Shown here one piece after another: positions 27,701 to 36,600 of a stretch of DNA of 64,000 nucleotides. Position 1 is the first letter of the stretch; the number at the start of each line of letters is the position of its first letter. A program made the translations under genes and the position numbers. The stretch covers positions 11,830,058 to 11,894,057 of the forward strand of contig CM046844.1 in assembly GCA_025618425.1 (NCBI GenBank), read 5' to 3'. A model generated the notes under the pieces. It searched no databases and was not told where the DNA came from. It saw nothing but the letters and a program-made list of their open reading frames with translations. This DNA is from Heliocidaris tuberculata. Its lineage: Eukaryota > Echinodermata > Echinoidea > Camarodonta > Echinometridae.

Positions 27701-30700
27701 GCTTACATGTAAGCCTATCTACTCTGGAAAACTTTTAGACTGATACGTACACATGTACATGTACATGTAGTTATTTTTGTGGCATAAATTCAAGTTTCAG
27801 GTTCCCAAGTGTTGCTGTAGATTATACATATACATGTGCATATACCAAAAAAAAAAAAATCGTTACACTTTTGACAAAGCTGTCAGAACTACATTTCAAA
27901 ATATATAGAAGATCTATTAACATGAAAAAATCTTATATATCCTTTGAAATGTATTTTTGACAGATTTTTCAATTTAAGTGCAACATTTTTATTGATATGC
28001 ACTGTATGACTGATTTCAGTTGGAGATGTGAGTCAGGTTATAGTTAAAAAAAGACTTACTCTAGAGTAATTATTTGAGTATTTTAACTTTTTATCTTGTA
28101 TCACATGTGATTAAAAAAAATACAAAACTGGGCTCCTTAAAATTTGTCTGTAAGAGATGTCAAGTGTAGAAAAGGAAATGTGCTAGGAAACCATACCTTT
28201 ATTGAATACATGTAGATGGTAGTCTGCATAAAACATTTTCACAAAACAGTATTTCCCCAGAATTAGGATGACTTTTACGTTAAAAGGTACATGTATAGAT
28301 CAAACAGTACATTACCTCTGTTACAGGGACATGATGTCCTAGTAATGGAGGTATTATTTTAAGAAGGGGGCTATGTCCAACAGGTATTGTTGAAGATTAC
28401 AATTGAAATCAACTTCCACTTGAAAAAAAAAAAAGACCTCTTCCTTTTCCCGTTGCAATCAGCTCAGTAAACTTACTGTGAAGAATTCAGGGAAATTATA
28501 ACAATAGGATAAATCGCAATAAGAGGAAACAAACAATTCTTGAACCATTTACATACACATTTTACCCGCAAAAAGCAATATACAATTGGGAAACATGTAT
28601 CTGCTTTCATACAGTTTATTAAAGAAGACAGGTTTTCACAAACCTATATAATATTTTCAACAAATTATAATGGTTTCTGAGTTAAATGGTATATTAGATC
28701 ATACTGTACCTCCGTTACAGGGACATCATGTCCCTGTAACGGAGGTACTCTTTTAAGAAGGGGCTCCCTTCAACAGAAATGGTTGAAGATTCCAACTAAA
28801 ATCAATTTTAATATGAAAAGACATCCTTTCCCTTCCTTTCCCAGTTGCAATCATTTCAGTAAACTCATTTTCAAGAATTCAGAGAAAAAGTAAAAATGGG
28901 AGGTCATAACATGGAGGGATAGAAACAATTTTGGAATCCATTAACATACACTTCGCTTTCATAATCATCTTTGAATTATCAAAAATGACCATTAAAGTTA
29001 GTAGAAATATTGTATGGATTATGCTTGTGTGAGATGATGAAGAAATGGGACTTGAAATTGATGCTGTGAGAGAGAAATGAAGCAAAGGATGAAAAAAATG
29101 TCCACTGTAACGGTGGTATTTTATTACATCTGGTAACTCTGATTACTCTACAATGAAGAGGTCTATTTACAAAATGCAAATGGAATTTATTGAAGTGGTA
29201 ATGTAGGTAACTTTCAATTAGTATTTTATCTCAATTGAAACACTTTTATTTTTGAGCTTCCATGTCACAAAAATTGCCCCAACCCTATGGAATGACCCAT
29301 ATTCAAGATAATTTTTTTGCGTTTACTATGCGATGGATGCTACAGTGTACAATTCGCTTTTGACACCAGACTGAAAAATACATGTACTGTTTAATTAAAG
29401 ACAATCAACTGAGTATAAATTGTCTCATATATTTAATGTGAATTTCGATGTAACATTGTGGCACAGCCTAGGAAATAATTTTTTTTTTAGGGGCTACTTT
29501 TTTTTTTCCTTGGGGCTACTTTTGAATTTTATGGGGCTATTTCATATATTATTGGGGCTACCATTTTAATGGAAAGTGCAGATTGGTTGTCAATTTGGGT
29601 TTTTTGTGATATTGCGATTGCTGTTACATTGGTACTAATCGTACTATCTCATGCACAGGTTTAATTTACGTCATGCTGCCCAATTTAATTTTAAAATATA
29701 GATTTTAAAAATTTTAACTTCACCCCCCCCCCCCCCCCATCAGATTTTTTTTTTTTTTTTTTTTCAAAATCTGAAGGAATAAATCAACAATAGGTCAATT
29801 TCACCCGAATTTGCTGTCATTAGGCGTATTTCCCGCGGAGATGTTTATTTTACGCGAAAAGGCGGGTTGTGTGTGTGTTTTTTTTTTTTTTTTTTTTTTT
29901 TTCTCTCTCTCGCACATAATACTCCTAAATCCGCTAGGACGTACGTACGTACATATACACTGTGAATGCGCACAGTTCCGGGCGATTTTTCTTTTCCAAT
30001 TTGTTTTTCGCGGATACCATCTCACTCGATGAGCATCGATCTCACGCGCGATAAGTCAAAAACCCCCTCATAAATCCACCGATATCTTAATTTGTAGAGC
30101 GTTTTCTGTGACTCTGTTTCTCACAACCCGACTTAAGTGCAGCGTGCTTCGAAAAAATGGCACTAATTCCGCATTTTTTAGGCAGGCTTTGGCTTTACAG
30201 ATTGATTTTTTGACGTGACTACGGACTTAATATGGTAAGGGACAATATCTCTGTGTGGTGTATCCGGTCGTAGATCTAGTGATAGTCTTATTACACGGAT
30301 GATGGTAATTTTAGACCTATCATTGTAACAGTTATATTGCGTTTTGGAAAGGAAATTTTCACAAAAGGTGTCGCACAAAGACTAAGTGAAATGAAGCTCT
30401 CGATGAATTTATACAACCCTGATATAGAATGCGTGTAGTTACTGTATTGTGCGTGAAAAAAGCACTATCTTCAGTTTCCGTGTATCTAGCTATAATTGTC
30501 ATTTGGTCTAGCGCTCACGATGCTACACATTCGCGATGTACTAAGCTCCGAGTCAACAACGAGAAAAGGTTGAATTTAGCTGCTTTTTGAGCATAGTAGT
30601 GATTTTCTTTCGAATCATCGATGGGGGTGACTCATATGAAAACGGTCGCCCCCAAATACAGGTTTTCCAGCATTTATTGGGGCGACATGGGGGCCGACGA

Positions 30701-33585
30701 GGGCAAAATCGCCCGTCGCCCCCGTGTATTTCTGACGCTGTTGTGGCAGATGGGCTTGATTTTGAAATTTATGTCTGTGTGACTGTCTCTCTGTGTATAT
30801 CACAATGATTTGTATATATTAAGTATGTTGTGGTCATGGTGCTATATTTCTCTTGAACACAGTATGCAAAAAGTGATGCACGATTGTTTGTGATGTAATT
30901 TATACCAAGCCTCTGAAAATGGAATCATCCAAATTAAATTACAGGCTAGTATTTTGACTTTTGTGTGACTACCTTTTGTATGAATTTGCCACCCACTGCA
31001 GAAATAAACTATATTCTCATTAAACAAACAATGACAGTAATGACAGCCATAAGTTGATGCAAAGATTTTAGATAAAGACAATGGTAATATTAAGCAATAT
31101 AGATCTAGTTGGTTTTTTTAAAAGAAAAAAAAAAAATACCAAAAAAAATGCTGCCGCACAAAATGTACAAAAATCATACTGACACAGAATTGTTACTTTA
31201 CCTCATATCCCCCCCCCCCAAACAAAACAAAACAAATTGAAGAGGAAAACAGAAATCATGCACTTCATAATACATACAGACATACACACATGTAGCCTAT
31301 GCCACTTATCCAATGAACAAGGTTATAATATATGTGACCCTCCACCAACAAAACGAACAATAAGTCGGAAATTTGGGGTTTTAAAATTTCAGCACAGTTT
31401 GAAAGCTTAGAATCTAAGCTTTAAAATGATGTATAACGTGTATTGTATAGACTTAGCAAACCCTTATAAATTACAATGAGAATGTCAGAGTGTCAGACAG
31501 GCTAATGACCAAAACAACAGAGAAAACGGGCTCTAAAGAAGAGTGACCATTTAAGAGCGCCTAATCTGTGTCCTATTGTTTGTTGCACAAAAGGTTGATA
31601 AAAGCTCCCTAGCCTACACTAAGAAGTACTAATTGGACTGGGTTGAAACTTTCCATATCTTTAGAATAGATATATTTGTTTCTGTAGATTTTGAATAACA
31701 GACAGCGCACAGTTTTTGAGCTATATTAGAAAAGCGATGTGAAGTACGATCCCAGCAAGCTGAATCACAAAGTTTGAATGTCCAGGAAAAAAAGATTATT
31801 TTGAATGACAGTAAAAACATATTTCAACATGGTATTTTACCCCCAAATTTTGTCAGATGGTAGATTAATAAATTAACTTTCAGAAAATACAAAAAACTTT
31901 ATGTAAAAATTTCCACCCCAACAACCTTTTTCAGCTGTTTACTCTAAAACTCCTATTGCGACTTATTGGTCGTTTTGTGGTGGAGGGTCACATATAACCT
32001 TGTCCTCCCAAACCAATATGGTCATGGTGAAAACCACTGAACTCTATGACTGGAATGGGCTCGATCACTCGCTGCATGCTGATTGGCCATAGGCAGCATG
32101 ACGCAACCGGCAGCTCGCCAGCGCCATCTTGTTTCCCCCAAAACTATACCGGAAATTCGCCATTGCATCAACTTTGTGTGTAACACTTGACCAAATTTGA
32201 AGGACTATTTTCACTCATATAATCATCATATGCCCTTCAAAGATGAACTGAGAGTAGTTCAAGATGATGTCTTGCGCTGCAATCAACTGCACGAATAGTG
32301 ATGTTCATGAAAGTCGCGAGAAAGGACTTATATTTCACAGAATCACAGGTATGAAGTAACAGTCCCATTCATACGCTTTCATGTTAGTTTATGGGTGTAT
32401 GGGTATGACTTCAGATAAGCTTGTACATGTATAAGTGACTATGAGGTTGTTGTTGTTGTTGTTTTTGGTTTTTATGGTGCTGTCATTCAAAATATGAATA
32501 TTTACCTCGCCTATTTATGAGTGGTCAAAGTGGTTATTTCAAATAACCTTGGGCATGTGTTTATAAGAGGATTTTATTCTACATGTATTTCACATGAAAA
32601 GTTAAAATCAACTTATTTCTTTATCGATTTTGTTGGTGACTTTGCTGTACAGCATATTTTAAGATGGGGAATGAGTGCATCAGTAGGTCTACGTGTAATT
32701 TTCTACTTAGTTACCATGGTTGCAGCAAGTAAATTGCCAATTATTGAATAAACTGAAATTGAAAAGCAATTTCATAAAGACAACTCCAGACTTTGTCTTT
32801 AAACTTTAGACTAGTAGGGAAACTAACATGACTAGGCTTCAGTTTAAATAGCTGTCATTTAGTCTCCCTTCTTTTCTTTCCTTCAGGTTTCCACACAGCA
32901 GTGCAGAACATCTTGGGAAATAGGTGGTCAACATGCGGAGAGACAGGTGGATCCCTACAACCGCGTAGCCAGGATTTCATTTTTTTATTTTTTTTAAATT
33001 TTTTTTAATTTTTATTTTTTTATTTTTTTTTTTTTTTTTGGGGGGGGGGGGGGGGGGGTGATGAGCATGCGAAGCGTGCTCCCCAGGGGGGGGGGATTTG
33101 CTCTGATGTTTTATAGCAAATTTGAAAGATAATGACTCGTAGTACCTTTTTTTAGGCGGAAAGTTAATTTGACGCCCGGACTGCTTTTCAATTATTTGGA
33201 CGCAATACTGCACTGTATGTAACAGATGGGTGCAGGGAGGGGGAGTTTCCCCCTTCCCGCATGAAAACTTTGATGTTTTAGCAAATTTTGAGAGAAAGAT
33301 AACGGCTCGTAGCACCTCTTTAGGCTTTTATCTGTCACATCCCACCGCTTTTTCGCTCTTGCTTTTTCTTTTTTAATTTTTAATTGGTGTTTTATTTGGG
33401 GGAGGGGCGATCTGCCCCCATGCACATTTATAATGACACATGAAATACTTTTCGTAATATTTTCTTGATGTTTTTAAAGATCATTTTTTGCATTTACTGT
33501 TTTGTCAAGTTACATGTAAGCCTTTACATTGCCACCCATTTGGAATGATACAGGAAATACTTTTCATAATATTTTCTAGCCAGTG

Positions 33586-33616
<31 letters not shown>

Positions 33617-36600
33617 GTGCAATGCTATACTGTACAATATTGTTCCCTTTTTGCACCATATTGAAAAATACATGTAGTGTTAAATTAAAGACAATGTAAC
33701 TGAGTATACAATTGTCTCTTAGTCTTTATATTTAATGTGAATTTCCATGTAAAATTGTGGCAGATGGACAAGTTGATTTTTGAAATTTCTGTTTGTGTGA
33801 CCATGTCTTTGTGTATATGACAATGATTTGTATGTATGATGTGTGTGGTGCTATGTTTCTCTCAAACACATTCAAAAGTGGTGCATGATTGTTTGTAATG
33901 TGAAAATACAGAGCACGTGAAAAATGGGAATATCCAAAATTATAGGCTGGTACACTCAAACACAACATGATTATAGTGATGTGTGTGTGTGTGTGTGACC
34001 ATCTTTTTTATGATTGTCTGAGTTATTGGGATTTACTGAATAAATTTTGCCTTTGCTGGACTAAAATATTTTCTCATTAAACCAATGACAGTAATGGCAA
34101 CGATAAGTTTATGCAAAGATTTTAGAAAAGACAATGGTAATTTATAAGCAATGCAGATTGGTTTATGAGAAAAAAAGTTTAAAATGTACAAGATTCACAG
34201 ATGAATATTGACACATGATATGAAAGAATTATTACAATTTATTCAAAATTAAAACAATAAACTTACATCATGACATTTCCACATCCCCCCCCCCCCCAAC
34301 AAAGAAGAAGGAAGAAAAACAAGAAGAAATCATGCACTTCATAACACATAAAGCCTGTGTCCTTTACATCTCCACAGTGCACGCGGCTGTGCTTCTTGGG
34401 GAAACATGGCGGCCAGTATACGGCGCTGGGGTCGTGCGCTCAACCGTGACGCCCATTCCAGTCATAGAGTTCAGTGGTGAAAACACATATGGGCTGCCCT
34501 GAGTGCCCTCTACTGCTGTACTACTGCCAACAATAATAAACAAATGCAGATTTCCTCTCTCCACACAGAGAGGGCAGCAGTACAGAAGGATCAATCAGTC
34601 TTAGCAGAAATATAAAATGAACACACAATTTAATGCTTAAAATTCCATATTCCCTGAATCAGTGGTTTAGCTGGTCACCAAACAAGAGGGACTTCCACAG
34701 ACAACTGGATGCGGGCTAACCTCGGCACTAGGGCGAACTCGGCCTTGGCGGAAAATCGCTGCGGAGTGAGCCCAGAGAGTTAAAGTGATCGCAAACACTT
34801 GTGTTGAATTTCGCATTTAATTACACATTTCAAAACACTTAAATTCAAATTATTTGATATCAATGAGTAAAATGATTAGCAAAGAAGTGATGTTGACAAT
34901 TTCAAGAAGTAAAATTATGCAAAACATGAAATTTAAGGCTAAAAAAGGGTACGGTGCGTAGCGTGGACTTCAACTCTTGAAACATAGTCACCGCGCAGTG
35001 CCAAGTTCGCCCTCGTGCCAAGTTAGCCCGACCCCAGACAACTTGCTGGTAAGTAATATTCTTTTGATTTGGTATTTTGGCTGGATATATTACAGCAGGT
35101 TGGAGCTGCATAGTTTCAAGTGGGACTGAGTGGTTCAGACACACAAGTGGCCTATGCCTGGTTCCTTTACGTCGCCACGGTAAAAATAAAAGCGACTGCG
35201 CTTCTTGAGGGAAACAACATGGCAGCGGGGTCGTGCACTTAACCATGACGCCCATTCCACGTAGTGTAGAGTTCAGTGGTGTGGCTAACCCGGCATTCTC
35301 GTGAAATAAGCCACCCCGCATTCACTAGTCTATGAGCTAGAGACACCAACCCGATTTTCGAATTCACATGTCAGGACTGATAATAGCTAAATAGTAGGAA
35401 AATACGACAGGAAAAAACTTCCAAATCAAAGGCATACCAATAGCTCGATCTGACCTCCTTTGCCAAAAGTGTAATTTTCCATTAAATACGCGCGGTTCAG
35501 CTACAATTTCGACGTTTTGTGACTTCACCTTGGCATCAAATTTTCAACATTTGAAAAAAAATACATTCTCGTGATTATCTTTTAAAAAAATATAATCACA
35601 GTAAAAAAATATTACCAATAATCACAATTCCTATCTAGACTTACTTGCTTGAAGCACAATTCTTTCGAAATTGGCGAATTTCGATCGAAAGATCGAGGCA
35701 GCAGCCGACATTTTATCGCTAGAATTCATAGGAATAACAAGCTTCGGAAATTCCAGAGGGCGTGAGGTTTCGGTCGCTAAAATTCTTTCTATTTGGCAAC
35801 GGGTACATGCGAAAAATCTGTCGACTATGTTCATCCATAGACATTTTGATAGAGATTGTTTTATTAGGTGTCAGTCATGTGTACTTTTTTTGAAAAAAAA
35901 ATATCGAAAAAAATTGTAATATATTTTTTATTTCAAAATATATTTTCTTTGACAGACATACATAGGTAAAACATAATTTTACAAACATTTAAATGTTGGT
36001 TTGGACTTAATCCTTAAACAGGCCTCACCTCTACATCAAAAAAACTACCAAAATGACGTCATTTCTCCTCGTGGCTCATGAATATATAATAGGACGCGAG
36101 CGTCACCACCGTGCAGCTAGAGGTGTTGCGCAGTCGTTTTTACAAATTTTTGCACACAGCTGCGGACACACACTATGCACCCACATGCTAGGCATTGAGA
36201 TTCATACATGTACATTCGAACCTTTTGGAAGATTATTTAGTAAAAACGACTAGGGTATATTCTAGAGGTAGAATTTTCTCAACGAATCAAAAGTTAGATA
36301 TCTCTCTTCTGTCACGAATCGATCACATGTACAAAACATGCATGATATGAGATCGAGAGTTAGAGAGTGCAAGAAAGAGAAATGAATGATACACTGTGTG
36401 TACATTTCCACGAACAGTTGTGGCATGGAACACACTCCCTCCTGACATCCTGGTTTCTGCTACAGCAGGAGCCTTCCAGGGAGCCTTGTTCAAAAAAAGC
36501 CACTAATGGCTGAGAGATGCTTTTACTTGCACGTTTGTACATGTATATAAGCACCAACTGACTGCACTGCACGCATGCACCTTGCCGAACATTTCCTCCT

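Larger units (their letters stand above)
25602..29298. mobile_element. 3.7-kb TIR element inside the large transposon
   Basis: Ends GGGTCATTCCACCGGGTTGG and its near-exact complement at 29274-29298 (two changes in about 25). The equivalent position of the inner family member has no such segment, so this is an insertion. It carries at least five exact copies of the undecamer GTAACGGTGGT or its core, a 43-bp palindrome and a ~420-bp duplication. No coding region recognised. Confidence 0.7.
23920..35278. mobile_element. 11.36-kb nested TIR transposon in UBE4B intron 1
   Basis: The 29-bp ends are perfect inverted repeats starting CACTGAACTCTACACTACGT, flanked by GTGAGGCT (23912-23919) and GTGTGGCT (35279-35286), an 8-bp duplication with one change. 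An 8-bp duplication fits hAT or P superfamilies; the CACTG terminus does not settle which. At least five other elements sit inside it (24692-25110, 25602-29298, 31333-31993, 32035-34476, 34707-35035); without them about 3.8 kb remains. No transposase frame was recognised, so it is probably non-autonomous or decayed. Confidence 0.8.

Noticed and set aside
29740..29900. Possible promoter or coding exon at 29.8-30.0 kb
   Set aside because: Flanked by long T and C runs within the nested transposon; no motif in the frames.
35671..35919. 82-residue plus-strand frame
   Set aside because: No recognisable motif; antisense to the possible mini-exon and extends into AT-rich sequence.
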